32,472 nucleotides of DNA from Deltaproteobacteria bacterium (lineage in GTDB: Bacteria > Desulfobacterota > GWC2-55-46): assembly GCA_016218095.1 (NCBI GenBank), contig JACREV010000048.1:1-32472 (forward strand), written 5' to 3'. The notes beneath the pieces were generated by a model that was given only the letters and a program-made list of their open reading frames with translations, was not told where the DNA came from and did not search any database. The position numbers were made by a program, and so were the translations under genes. This document shows positions 18,158 to 27,731 of this stretch, piece after piece (position 1 is the first letter of the stretch; each line of letters begins with the position of its first letter).

Positions 18158-20092
18158 GTGATGAGGAAACCGACCATGAACAACCCCGGCATCAACGGAA
18201 AAAAGAGGCCCGAGCGCGGCAACGGGCCGGTCGTGAACATCAGGGACTACATGCCGAAGAGGGATTTCTCTTCGGTCTGGGTCCACCTCTTCGCCATACT
18301 CGTGGTCACCATAGCCATATACTCGAACAGCGTCAACGGCGCCTTTGTAGCCGACGACGTGAGCTTCGTAAAGGAGAACATCGCCATCAGGAGCCTCGCC
18401 AACATCCCGGACTTCTTTCTCTCGCCCAAGTCGCTCGCGGCGGGGGACTCCGAGTGGGGTACGATAATATACAGGCCGCTACGCACCGCGTCTTTCGCTA
18501 TCGACTACGCGCTCTTCGGCCTGAGGCCCTTTGGCTACCACGTCGTGAACCTCATCCTCCACATGGCTTCGACAGTCTCTCTCTATTTCATCGTATTGGG
18601 GCTCTTCAACATCGCGGGGGTCGCGTTCCTGTCCGCCCTCCTCTTTGCCGTGCACCCGGTCCACATAGAGGCGGTTTCGTGGATAGCATCGAGGGCGGAC
18701 CTTATCGGGATGGTCCTCTTCAACCTCTCGTTCCTCTCATACATGCGGTACAAGGAGGTGAGGAGCAAGACGTGGCTCGCGGCCTCTCTCGCGCTCTCGT
18801 TCCTCGCCTATGTCGGCAAGGAGACGATGGTCTTCCTCCCGGGCCTCATAATATTCTACGACTACGCCACACGGAACAGGCGGCCGATATCAGACACCGT
18901 AAAGGCGAATATCGGGAGCTGGGTCCTCTTCGCCATCGTATGCGCCGTGTACATGGTCATAAGGGCCTCCATCACCGGGAGGATGTCGACGAACCAGGGG
19001 TGGTGGGGGGGGACGGCCTATTCGAACTTCCTCATGATGGCCGAGGCGACGGCCGCGTACATAAGGCTCATGGTCTTGCCGTACGGTTTTACATTCCACT
19101 ACATCATCGACCCGGTCTACAGTATTTTCGCGCCGAAGGTCGTAGTCTCCCTCGTCGTAATACTCGCCTCTATCGTCCTTATAATTTATTCGCACTTCCG
19201 TAACAGGCTCGTATTCTTCTCGCTCGTCTGGTTTTATCTGGGTCTCGTGCCTATCGCGAACATCATCCCGATATCGTTTTCCATGATGGCCGAGAGATAC
19301 ATATATGTGCCCTCTGCAGGGCCGATCATCGCGGCGGGGTACGGGTTATATCGCCTCTACAGGTACGCCGCAGAACGCTCGCCCGGCTTGCAAAGGCTCG
19401 CCGCAGGCGCCATAATCGTCCTCGTCCTCATATTCTCCGTGCAGGTGGTCATAAGAAACGACGACTACAAGGACGAGTTCGCCTTCTACTCCTCCGCCGT
19501 CGCGGTCTCCCCGGACTCCCCTCCCTCGAACAAGGGGCTCGCGGACCAGTTCTACAACAGGAAGGAGTACCCAAAGGCGATAGATTATTACGAGAAGGCG
19601 ATAGCCCTGGACCCGGGTTATGTCGAGGCGCTCCTTGGCGAGGCGGTCGCTTACAGGGAGACGGGGGAGTTGGGCAAGGCCCTCGCGGCGGCAAAAAAGG
19701 CCGCCCTTGTCGAAGAGAAGGTCGCCTCTTTAAAGCCCAAGAACCCGCTCATAAAGTTCAACCTCGGCAACATCTATAAAGAGATGGGCGACCTTGAGGC
19801 CGCGCGAGCCGCGTGGGAGGCGGCTGTGGAGCTTAACCCCGAGTACTCGGAGGCCCTGAACCACCTCGGCATCTACTGGCAGTTGAAGGGGGATAACGCG
19901 AAGGCCCTTTCGATGTTCGAGAGGTCCTTGAAGGCGAACCCTTACAACGCCGAGACGCACTACAACGCCGCGCTCCTCTACGAGAGAGGCGGCGACGCGG
20001 AAAAGGCCGGAGGCCACTTCAGGAGGTTCATGGCGCTCGCCGGCCCCGAGTACGCCTTTGAAGTGGGGGAGCTTAAGAAGAAGGGGTATTGA
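18158..20092 (+). CDS. Polytopic membrane protein with C-terminal TPR repeats (TMTC/PMT-like)
   Basis: About ten TM segments with YRPLRTASFAIDYALFGLRPFGYHVVNLILH and HPVHIEAVSWIASRADL, then TPR units (YPKAIDYYEKAIALDPGYVEAL, AKALSMFERSLKANPYNAETHYN). Confidence 0.85.
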   Translation: MMRKPTMNNPGINGKKRPERGNGPVVNIRDYMPKRDFSSVWVHLFAILVVTIAIYSNSVNGAFVADDVSFVKENIAIRSLANIPDFFLSPKSLAAGDSEWGTIIYRPLRTASFAIDYALFGLRPFGYHVVNLILHMASTVSLYFIVLGLFNIAGVAFLSALLFAVHPVHIEAVSWIASRADLIGMVLFNLSFLSYMRYKEVRSKTWLAASLALSFLAYVGKETMVFLPGLIIFYDYATRNRRPISDTVKANIGSWVLFAIVCAVYMVIRASITGRMSTNQGWWGGTAYSNFLMMAEATAAYIRLMVLPYGFTFHYIIDPVYSIFAPKVVVSLVVILASIVLIIYSHFRNRLVFFSLVWFYLGLVPIANIIPISFSMMAERYIYVPSAGPIIAAGYGLYRLYRYAAERSPGLQRLAAGAIIVLVLIFSVQVVIRNDDYKDEFAFYSSAVAVSPDSPPSNKGLADQFYNRKEYPKAIDYYEKAIALDPGYVEALLGEAVAYRETGELGKALAAAKKAALVEEKVASLKPKNPLIKFNLGNIYKEMGDLEAARAAWEAAVELNPEYSEALNHLGIYWQLKGDNAKALSMFERSLKANPYNAETHYNAALLYERGGDAEKAGGHFRRFMALAGPEYAFEVGELKKKGY

Positions 20093-20153
20093 AGAGGATA
20101 CCCTTCGCATACTTTAGCGCGCCTCATAGCCAAGCGGGGCCCCTTGCCTTTTT

Positions 20154-20243
20154 GTCATTGCGAGGAGCGCATTTGCGACGAAGCAATCTCCAGGCAAATC
20201 GAATTATCAAAAGATGAGATTGCTTCGTTTCACTCGCAATGAC
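20154..20243. repeat. Palindromic dispersed repeat (GTCATTGCGAG type)
   Basis: GTCATTGCGAG...CTCGCAATGAC and inner CGAAGCAATCTC...GAGATTGCTTCG, both exact inverted repeats. Confidence 0.85.
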
Positions 20244-20457
20244 AATCCTGGAGTTTTTTAGCCGCTTTTGTAGAAGAGGGGGATGTTCATGCCCCGGCTT
20301 TCATTATCAAGGGGGAGGTAAAGGCCTCTGCCTCCATACCCCTCCCAAAAACCTGTTGAAAAGCCCCTACCCCTTATATATGATGATATTGTAAAACCCG
20401 TCCCGCGCTGAAAGCTCGTGTATAATTAAATCAGAAGAGACCAACGGAGAAGATAAA

Positions 20458-20919
20458 ATGGCAGAGAGAGACACGAAGGGCTTCAAGAAGATACTCTTCC
20501 CGACCGACTTTACCGACGCTTCCGTCGCGGCGGCCTCTTACGCGCTCATGCTCGCGCGCCAGGGCAGGGGACGCATATACGTCCTTCACGTGGTGGACGT
20601 GAGCAGGGAGGCGGCCGGGTTCTACCTCCCGCACCTCTCGTTCGAGAAGCTCGACAAGGAATTGAAGGCCTCGGCCTCCGAGATGCTTAAAAACTTCTGC
20701 GCCAAGCAGTTCAAGGGGTTCAAGGGGATCGAACAGCACATCCTCGTCGGCGAGCCCTACAAGGAGATATTGAAGGTGACGAAGGGGTCGGACATAGACC
20801 TCGTGGTCATGGGGACCTTCGGGAGGACCCGCGTCGACAGGCTCCTCTTCGGGTCCACCACCGAGCGGGTCATGAGGCGGGCCGAGTGCCCGGTCCTCGT
20901 CATCCCGCCCTCGAAATAA
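20458..20919 (+). CDS. Universal stress protein family
   Basis: KKILFPTDFTDASVAAASYALMLA and C-terminal GTFGRTRVDRLLFGSTTERVMRRAECPVLVI (G-2x-G-9x-G nucleotide-binding pattern). Confidence 0.95.
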   Translation: MAERDTKGFKKILFPTDFTDASVAAASYALMLARQGRGRIYVLHVVDVSREAAGFYLPHLSFEKLDKELKASASEMLKNFCAKQFKGFKGIEQHILVGEPYKEILKVTKGSDIDLVVMGTFGRTRVDRLLFGSTTERVMRRAECPVLVIPPSK

Positions 20920-20931
20920 AGGCCGGAAGAG

Positions 20932-21255
20932 ATGTTCGGGATAGGGTTAACCGAGCTTATAGTCATACTCGTCGTGGCGCTCATATTCATAGGGCCTGAA
21001 AAGCTCCCGGGGATCGCCCGCACGCTCGGGAGGGCCTTCAACGAGTTCAGGAGGGCCGGGGACGAGCTCAAGAAGAGCATCGCCGACATCGACGGCCCCG
21101 AAGAAGGCAAGAGGACCCGCAAGGCCGGGGCCGACGCCAGAGGAGCCGCCTCCGCATCCACCGCTGAACCCGCCGCACCTGCCGCGACCGTTGCCGGGAA
21201 AGACCCCGCGCCTCCGGAAGCCCCCGCGCAAAAAGAAAAGACCGAAAAGGCTTAA
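20932..21255 (+). CDS. tatB: Sec-independent translocase TatB-like subunit
   Basis: MFGIGLTELIVILVVALIFIGPEKLPGIARTLG, amphipathic helix, Ala/Pro-rich tail; directly upstream of tatC. Confidence 0.88.
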   Translation: MFGIGLTELIVILVVALIFIGPEKLPGIARTLGRAFNEFRRAGDELKKSIADIDGPEEGKRTRKAGADARGAASASTAEPAAPAATVAGKDPAPPEAPAQKEKTEKA

Positions 21256-21258
21256 AGG

Positions 21259-22041
21259 ATGATCGAGAAAGAGACAGCGGCGGCCCTGACAGCCCATCTA
21301 CGGGAACTCAGGAAAAGGCTCATCGTCTGCGTCATCGCGACCGCCATCGGCTTCGCCGTCTGCTACAACTACTCGGTCGAGCTATACGGGCTCCTCACGA
21401 AGCCGCTCATCCCGGCGCTCCCGCCGGGCGAGATGCACATGGTATTTACCGGCGTCGTCGAGCCTTTTTTCATATACATGAAGGTCGGCCTCTTCGGCGG
21501 GCTCATCCTTGCGAGCCCGGTAATACTCTATGAGATATGGGGGTTCGTCGCGCCGGGGCTCTACAAGGGCGAGAAGGCGTGGTTCCTGGGGATCGTAATA
21601 TCCTCGATCGTCCTTTTCGCCGCCGGCGCGCTCTTCGCCTACTTCGTCGTCTTCCCGTTCGGTTTCAAATACCTCTTGAGCTACTCATCCGACTCATTGA
21701 AACCCCTCTTGTCGATGGACCTCTACTTCTCGTTCGCGACGAAGTTCTTGATCGCCTTCGGGGCGGTCTTTCAGCTCCCCCTCGCGATACTCGTGCTCGC
21801 CAGACTCGGGCTCGTCACAGCCGGCAAGCTCTTATCCTGGTGGAGATACGCGCTCGTCGGCATACTCGTCATTGCGGCGGTACTCACGCCGACCCCTGAT
21901 GTTTTCAACCAGATGCTCATGGCAGGGCCGTTATTTGTCCTCTACGGGGTCGGGATTATCGTCGCGAAGCTCTTCGGCAAGAAGAGGGAGGTCCCGGACG
22001 ATGTCGAGGAAGACGAGGACGGGATCGAGGACGAGGAATAA
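21259..22041 (+). CDS. tatC: Sec-independent translocase TatC
   Basis: LTAHLRELRKRLIVCVIATAIGFAVCY, VEPFFIYMKVGLFGGLILASPVILYEIWGFVAPGLYKGEK. Confidence 0.97.
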   Translation: MIEKETAAALTAHLRELRKRLIVCVIATAIGFAVCYNYSVELYGLLTKPLIPALPPGEMHMVFTGVVEPFFIYMKVGLFGGLILASPVILYEIWGFVAPGLYKGEKAWFLGIVISSIVLFAAGALFAYFVVFPFGFKYLLSYSSDSLKPLLSMDLYFSFATKFLIAFGAVFQLPLAILVLARLGLVTAGKLLSWWRYALVGILVIAAVLTPTPDVFNQMLMAGPLFVLYGVGIIVAKLFGKKREVPDDVEEDEDGIEDEE

Positions 22042-22091
22042 GGGGATCGAACTATGGTTTTTTAGTTTGGCATGCAGTATGTAGTATGTAG

Positions 22092-22118
22092 GTTGGGCTG
22101 AATGAAATGAAGCCCAAC
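22092..22118. repeat. Short palindrome/hairpin downstream of tatC
   Basis: GTTGGGCT-gaatgaaatga-AGCCCAAC, perfect 8-bp stem. Confidence 0.7.
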
Positions 22119-22175
22119 AAAAATCGGGTGCTTTCACCACAAAGCTTTAAAAAAATTTAAGGAAGAGCTTTTTGC

Positions 22176-22200
22176 GGGTTCAGGTTTATAACCTGAACCC
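22176..22200. repeat. Palindrome copy 1
   Basis: GGGTTCAGGTT-TAT-AACCTGAACCC, perfect 11-bp arms. Confidence 0.85.
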
Positions 22201-22449
22201 ATTATTTCGTGACCCGAATGCGGCTCGTCAGGCTATGAAGCTTTTTGCCTAAGGCCCTTTTGCGCGCTCCGCGCGCTTTTGGCGATGGCTCCGAGCGCTT
22301 TCTTCCTCCCCCACCCGCTCGCGCGCCCCCTTAGAGCGCTTCGCGTCTAATCTCCTCGGCGCTCTCGCCTCGGCCTCCCTTAGGCGCTCTCCGCCATGCG
22401 CCTGTGTGTTTGTAAAGACAGAATAAAAAATCTTTTTTGGTTTTTCTTT

Positions 22450-22482
22450 GGGCGATTCAGGTTATAAACCTGAACCCGCCCA
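22450..22482. repeat. Palindrome copy 2
   Basis: GGGCGATTCAGGTTATAAACCTGAACCCGCCC, near-identical to the reverse complement of copy 1. Confidence 0.85.
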
Positions 22483-22490
22483 AAATTTAA

Positions 22491-22528
22491 AGAGCCACCC
22501 CGCAGGCTTCCGCTGGGTGGCTCTTTTC
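22491..22528. terminator. Terminator at end of wzz-like gene, possibly bidirectional
   Basis: AGAGCCACCC(22491-22500)/GGGTGGCTCT(22515-22524) followed by TT; perfect 10-bp stem. Confidence 0.75.
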
Positions 22529-22557
22529 GTCAAAAGGAATTCTTGTCGCCGCCGGGG

Positions 22558-23718
22558 TCAGCCCTTCATCTGACGTAGCCTGTCAAGCCCCTGTATCGAG
22601 AACACCAGCAGTATCGAGAGGAGGAGCGACGCGAACGTCGCTGTGACGATTATGAGAGCGCGCTTCGGCTTGGACTTTTTCTCCGGGGGCTTGGCGTAGT
22701 CGAGCGCCTGGATGATAGGAGAGTCCTTCGACTCCTGGATCTTCGCCATCTCGAACTGCTGGGTGAGCAATTCAAAGAGCGTCTCCTGGATCTTTGCGTC
22801 CCTTAAAAGAGTCGTGTACCTCGCCGTCAGCCTCGGTATGTTCGAGGTAGGGACGAACAGGTCCTTCTGCCCGCCGCCCTCGTCGAGCTCCCTCATCTGC
22901 TCCTTGAGCTGTTTGACCTGGGTCTGCAGTATCTCCACCTGCGGGTTCGTAGGAGCGGCGTAGGAGAGGAGCGTCTGCAATTCGAGCTCCTTGGCCATGA
23001 GCTGGCCCTTTATCGAGCCCACGGCCTCTATTATCACCCTCGACTGCTCGTCGAGCTTCACAGCCCTGTTCGTCTCCATGAAGGTCTTCATTTCATTCTC
23101 GATCCTGCCGAGCTCGTCCTTTGCCTCGAGGAGCCTCTTTTCTATGAATATCCTCATCCTCTTGCCCGAGGACATGACGACCTGCTTGTTTATCCTGTCG
23201 AGCTCTTCGACGAAGGCGTTCGCCATCCGGGCCGCGACCTCCGGGTCCTCGTCGTCCACGGAGACGAGTATTATCTCTTCCTTTGTCTTGGAGACGGAGA
23301 CCTTCTTGTCCAGCGCCTTGCGGGCGTCCTCTATCTTCTCCTCGCCGTATGCCACCCGGAGGTCGAACCTCTTTATGATCTCGTCCTTTACGGTCTGGCT
23401 GTTCAGTATCCCGACCCAGAGGTCGGCCGGTGACTTGAGGCCGAGAAAGCCGCTCAAGGCCCCGCCCATGCCAGCCGGGATCTGCGAGGCTATCATCGAG
23501 GCGCCGAGTGTCGCCTCCTGTTGCGGCGGGAGGATGCTCGCCGTCGAGGTGTAGACCTTGGGCAGGAGCAGGCTCACGATCGTCGAGAGTATGAAGGTCG
23601 CCCCGACTATCGCGGCTATGAGCTTTTTGTGCCTCTTTACGGTCTCAAGGTAGACGGTAAGCTCGGTCTCGAAGGACCGGGTGACATCTTTTGTCATTTG
23701 ATCGGACATCTCTTCCAT
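22558..23718 (-). CDS. Wzz/GNVR-type polysaccharide chain length determinant
   Basis: Two terminal TM segments, coiled-coil middle, Pro-rich YAKPPEKKSKPKRALIIVTATFAS before TM2. Confidence 0.9.
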   Translation of the reverse strand: MEEMSDQMTKDVTRSFETELTVYLETVKRHKKLIAAIVGATFILSTIVSLLLPKVYTSTASILPPQQEATLGASMIASQIPAGMGGALSGFLGLKSPADLWVGILNSQTVKDEIIKRFDLRVAYGEEKIEDARKALDKKVSVSKTKEEIILVSVDDEDPEVAARMANAFVEELDRINKQVVMSSGKRMRIFIEKRLLEAKDELGRIENEMKTFMETNRAVKLDEQSRVIIEAVGSIKGQLMAKELELQTLLSYAAPTNPQVEILQTQVKQLKEQMRELDEGGGQKDLFVPTSNIPRLTARYTTLLRDAKIQETLFELLTQQFEMAKIQESKDSPIIQALDYAKPPEKKSKPKRALIIVTATFASLLLSILLVFSIQGLDRLRQMKG

Positions 23719-23751
23719 TCCGTAAAAATATCGAGTTGAAAAAACTTGCGA

Positions 23752-24702
23752 TTAACCTTTCGACATGCGCCAATCGAGCGTAAGGCCTATGCCCGTCTTG
23801 AGGTCCACCTCCGGCCTCCAGCCGAGGAGGGCGGCCTTCCCGACCTTGAGACAGCTTTTTTTAAGGTCCCCTGCGCGGGCGGCGGCTCTCGAAGGGGACT
23901 TGAGCTCCGCCTTCAAAGGCCTTTTCGCGTCGAGCGCGGAGGCGATAGTCGTGAAGAGGTCGAGCGTGTGGGTGGCGACCCCGGTCCCGATGTTGAAGAA
24001 CTCCGCGCTCCCGTTTTTGAGGGCGAGGAGGTTGGCCCTGGCGACGTCGCCGACGAAGCAGTAGTCCCTCGTCATCCCCTTCGGCTCGTCCTTGAAGTGA
24101 TAAAGCGTGCAGGGCTCGCTCTTTAAAAGCCTGTCCATGAATATCGCGACGACCCCGGCCTCTCCGTGGGGGATCTGCCTCGGCCCGTAGATGTTGGCGT
24201 AACGCAGCACCGTGTAGTCGAGCCCGTACTGGTGCCTGTAGAAGGCGAGGTAGTGCTCGGAGACGAACTTCGTTATCGCGTAAGGTGAGAGCGGCCTGGG
24301 GCTGTACGCCTCCGAGGTCGGGTACTCCTCGGCCTCTCCGTAGACCGCGCCGCCGGAGGAGATGAATACGACCTTCCTCGTGCCGACCGCCCTCGCGGAC
24401 TCGAGCACGTTAAGGAAGCCGCGGACGTTCACGTCCGCGTCGAACATCGGGTCCTCGACCGAGGCCGGGACCGACATCTGCGCCGCGTGGTGGTTTACTA
24501 TCTCGGGCCGCTCCATCTCGAAGACCTTCCTTAATTCAGGCGAGCGGACGTCGAGGAGGTAGAACTTCGCCTTCGGGTTCAGGTTCTCGAGTTTTCCGGA
24601 CGAGAGGTTGTCGACGACGACGACCTCGTGCCCCTCGCGGATGTAGGCGTCAGCGACGTTCGACCCGATGAAACCGGCGCCTCCGGTCAAGAGTATCTTC
24701 AT
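23752..24702 (-). CDS. NAD-dependent epimerase (UDP-glucose 4-epimerase-like SDR)
   Basis: GGAGFIGSN, SSGGAVYGE, YAITK catalytic motif, RYANIYGPRQ. Confidence 0.93.
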   Translation of the reverse strand: MKILLTGGAGFIGSNVADAYIREGHEVVVVDNLSSGKLENLNPKAKFYLLDVRSPELRKVFEMERPEIVNHHAAQMSVPASVEDPMFDADVNVRGFLNVLESARAVGTRKVVFISSGGAVYGEAEEYPTSEAYSPRPLSPYAITKFVSEHYLAFYRHQYGLDYTVLRYANIYGPRQIPHGEAGVVAIFMDRLLKSEPCTLYHFKDEPKGMTRDYCFVGDVARANLLALKNGSAEFFNIGTGVATHTLDLFTTIASALDAKRPLKAELKSPSRAAARAGDLKKSCLKVGKAALLGWRPEVDLKTGIGLTLDWRMSKG

Positions 24703-25033
24703 GCGGAATGTCCCTTTCCTGATAGTGTTGAAAGGAGGGCGCGCCGGGTAAAAGCCGAGAAGGCCCCTTTCAGGGGGGCCAAAGCCCTCGCGAGTTTTTG
24801 GTCTTTATCGTGCCTGATAGAGGCCGGGCAGGGGGTGTGGACTAAAGCCCCGTGGGAACGCAACTCTTCTGGTCTCCTGATGTTTATTGACCATGGATCA
24901 TAACACAGAAGGGCCGGCTCAGAAACAATTTTTTGCGTATGTGAAAGACGGCACGGGAGACGCCCCTCATGCGGGCCAAAGGGGCGTGCGCGGCTGCGAC
25001 CCGCTTACCCGGCGGGTACCAGTCGTTCCCGAA

Positions 25034-25062
25034 AAAAGCCCGGCAGGGCGCAAAGGGCTTTT
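25034..25062 (-). terminator. Terminator downstream of hrpB
   Basis: Minus-strand AAAAGCCC...GGGCTTTT stem (25034-25041/25055-25062) followed by TT. Confidence 0.65.
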
Positions 25063-25101
25063 AGCAACAGGTTGCTTTTTTAAAAGGTACAATAAGGCAG
25101 A

Positions 25102-27621
25102 TCACCTCCTCGGGTGCTTTACCCTCCTCGTAGGCTCGGCCTCCACGGGGTCATCCGGCCAGTGGTGTTTTGGGTACCTCCCCTTCATCTCCTTTTTGAC
25201 GAGCTCATAGCTCGTCTTCCAGAAGCCCTTGAGGTCGTCCGTTACCTGAAGCGGCCGCCCGGCAGGCGACAAGAGGTGGATGAGGAGCGGGACCTTTCCA
25301 CGCAGAACAGCCGGGGTCCTCTCGCACCCGAACATCTCCTGGAGTTTTACCGCGAGGACGGGCCTCTCACCGGAGTAATCTATCCGTATTACCGACCCGC
25401 TCGGGACCTTTATGGAGGCCGGGGCAAGCTCGTCCAGCTTCTTTTTGTCTTCCCATGAAAAAAGAGAGATGAGGCAATCGCTCAAGTCGATTTTTTTAAG
25501 CTCCTCCAAGCGGGTCATGCCCATGGCCCTTTTGCCGAGCCACTTTTCCAGGTTATCGAAGAGCCAGTCGTTTGAAAGGTCAGGTAATCCGGCCTCTCTT
25601 GCGGCGCGCCTCAGGAAGGCGACGCGCGCACGGAACTCCTCCGAGGCCCTGTCCCAGGGCATGGCGGACGCGTTCTCCTTAACGCCTTCAAGGAACGCGG
25701 CGAGGACCTTCGTCTTGTCCGGGCCTTTGAGCGGCTCGTCCTTTATGACGATGTTCCAGTACCTAAGACGCCTCCTCGTTGAGACCGCCTTCTCCCCTTG
25801 GTCCCATGAGACCGACTCGTCTACATCCATCTCGTCGGCGAATAGTTCGAGTATCTCGGATTCCTTTATCGGGGAGGCGAGGAAGACAGCCGACTCCCTA
25901 TCCCCGCCGTCAAGGCTTCCAGCGACGATGTACTCTTCCATCGATAGCGCGTCGACCCCCCGGATAAACGCGCCCCTGCCGTTGGCGAGGAGGAATCGCG
26001 CTTCTTTCCCTTCGCGCCTCTTTCCGACCCTGTCAGGGTAGGCGAGCGCGAGGAGCACTCCGGTCCTTTCGATGTCAGCGCGGCCTTTCTTTATTCCGAG
26101 CTCGCGCTCGATTCTACGCGCGGACTGCTTCACGCGCTCCATGACGGTTCTATCCGCCTGAAGAGGGGCCTGCGCGTCTCCCGTAAGACAATGGAGCCTC
26201 TGCCTTATGTCCGTATCCCTTTCGTTTTTGAATATGTCCCTTTCCATGAGGAGCGCGGATAAGAGGCAGGCGAGAGCGCCTTCGCCCATCTCCGCGCCCT
26301 TCACAACCATGTGCCCGAGACGCGGGTGGAGCGGGAGCCGCGAGACGGCGGAGCCGTGCGGGGTAATCCCGCCGACGCTATCGATTGCGCCGAGGTGGAG
26401 GAGTATCTCTTTCGCCTGCGACATCGCCGCAGGAGGGGGCGGGTCGAGCCATTTGAGGGACAACGGGTCTTTTACGCCCCACGCCGAGAGCTCGAGAGCA
26501 AGGGGCGCGAGGTCGGCCTCCAGTATCTCCGGCGTCGACTTCTCCTTGAGCGTCCGGTCCTCGTCCTCTGTCCAGAGGCGCAGGCACAGGCCGGGCGCGG
26601 TCCTTCCGGCGCGGCCCTTTCTCTGGTCGGAGGAATCCCTTGTGACCCTGATGGTCTCGAGCCTCTCCATGCCGGTCCCCGGAGAGAACCTTGGCGTCCT
26701 CTTGAGCCCCCCGTCTATTACAATCCTTACGCCGTCTATCGTAATGCTCGTCTCGGCTATGGACGTCGCAAGCACGACCTTTCTCCTGCCCGTAGGCGAA
26801 GGCCTTATCGCCTCGTCCTGCGCCTCGCGCGCGAGGTCGCCGTAAAGGCACATGATATCGACTCCGGGAGGGAGCGTCTTTTCTTTCAGCGCCGCTTCAG
26901 TCCTCTTTATCTCAGAAGCGCCCGGGAGGAACACGAGGATGCTCCCTTCCTCTTCCTTAAGGGATGAGAGTACAGCGCCTGTCACCCGGGATATGAACTC
27001 GGGGCCGGTCAAGTATCCGGCGCGCTCCGGCCTTGACGCCTTCGGGAGATAACGGACCTCGACCGGGAAGGCCCTGCCGGAGCAGCTAACGACAGGCGCG
27101 TCCCCGAGGAGCGAGGAGATCCCGGCGGTGTCGATCGTCGCCGACATGACGAGCACGCGCAAGTCCTCACGGAAGACGGAGCGGGCCTCTAATGTGAGAG
27201 CGAGCCCCAGGTCTGCGTGTATCGACCTTTCGTGGAACTCATCGAATATGATCGCCGCTATGCCTTCGAGCGAGGGGTCTCCCTGGAGGAACCGCGTGAG
27301 TATGCCTTCGGTGACGACCTCTATTTTAGTGTTTGGCCCGATGCGGGAATCGAGCCGTGTCCTGTAGCCGACCGTGGCGCCGACGTCTTCCCCTAAAAGA
27401 GCGGACATCCTCGATGCCGCGGCCCTGGCCGCAAGCCTCCTCGGCTCCAGCATGACGATGCGCCTGCCTGAAACCCACCTTTCGCCGAGAAGGGCGAGGG
27501 GGACTATCGTAGTCTTACCCGCCCCGGGCGGCGCTTCGAGGACATCGGAACCGAAGCCGTCGAGCGCGCGGCGTACTTCCGGTATCGTATCTTCTATGGG
27601 CAGTCCGGTCTTAAGGTCCAT
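25102..27621 (-). CDS. hrpB: ATP-dependent helicase HrpB
   Basis: EAPPGAGKTTIVPLALL (Walker A), DEFHERS (DExH), ATSIAETSITIDGVRIVIDGGLKR, QRKGRAGRTAPG; HrpB-type C-terminus. Confidence 0.96.
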   Translation of the reverse strand: MDLKTGLPIEDTIPEVRRALDGFGSDVLEAPPGAGKTTIVPLALLGERWVSGRRIVMLEPRRLAARAAASRMSALLGEDVGATVGYRTRLDSRIGPNTKIEVVTEGILTRFLQGDPSLEGIAAIIFDEFHERSIHADLGLALTLEARSVFREDLRVLVMSATIDTAGISSLLGDAPVVSCSGRAFPVEVRYLPKASRPERAGYLTGPEFISRVTGAVLSSLKEEEGSILVFLPGASEIKRTEAALKEKTLPPGVDIMCLYGDLAREAQDEAIRPSPTGRRKVVLATSIAETSITIDGVRIVIDGGLKRTPRFSPGTGMERLETIRVTRDSSDQRKGRAGRTAPGLCLRLWTEDEDRTLKEKSTPEILEADLAPLALELSAWGVKDPLSLKWLDPPPPAAMSQAKEILLHLGAIDSVGGITPHGSAVSRLPLHPRLGHMVVKGAEMGEGALACLLSALLMERDIFKNERDTDIRQRLHCLTGDAQAPLQADRTVMERVKQSARRIERELGIKKGRADIERTGVLLALAYPDRVGKRREGKEARFLLANGRGAFIRGVDALSMEEYIVAGSLDGGDRESAVFLASPIKESEILELFADEMDVDESVSWDQGEKAVSTRRRLRYWNIVIKDEPLKGPDKTKVLAAFLEGVKENASAMPWDRASEEFRARVAFLRRAAREAGLPDLSNDWLFDNLEKWLGKRAMGMTRLEELKKIDLSDCLISLFSWEDKKKLDELAPASIKVPSGSVIRIDYSGERPVLAVKLQEMFGCERTPAVLRGKVPLLIHLLSPAGRPLQVTDDLKGFWKTSYELVKKEMKGRYPKHHWPDDPVEAEPTRRVKHPRR

Positions 27622-27731
27622 CGGTCCATGATAACAAATTTAAGTGCAGGCTTCGAGGATTACGGCGATTGATAATCTCCCCCTTAACGGATAGAATAAA
27701 TATCCAGGATATCCGAAGGGGGCATTTAGCG

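Noticed and set aside
24950-25030. Known riboswitch (c-di-GMP, TPP, cobalamin) or SRP/6S/RNase P RNA in the hrpB-epimerase gap
   Set aside because: None of the conserved core strings I know for these families was found; kept only as a candidate small RNA.
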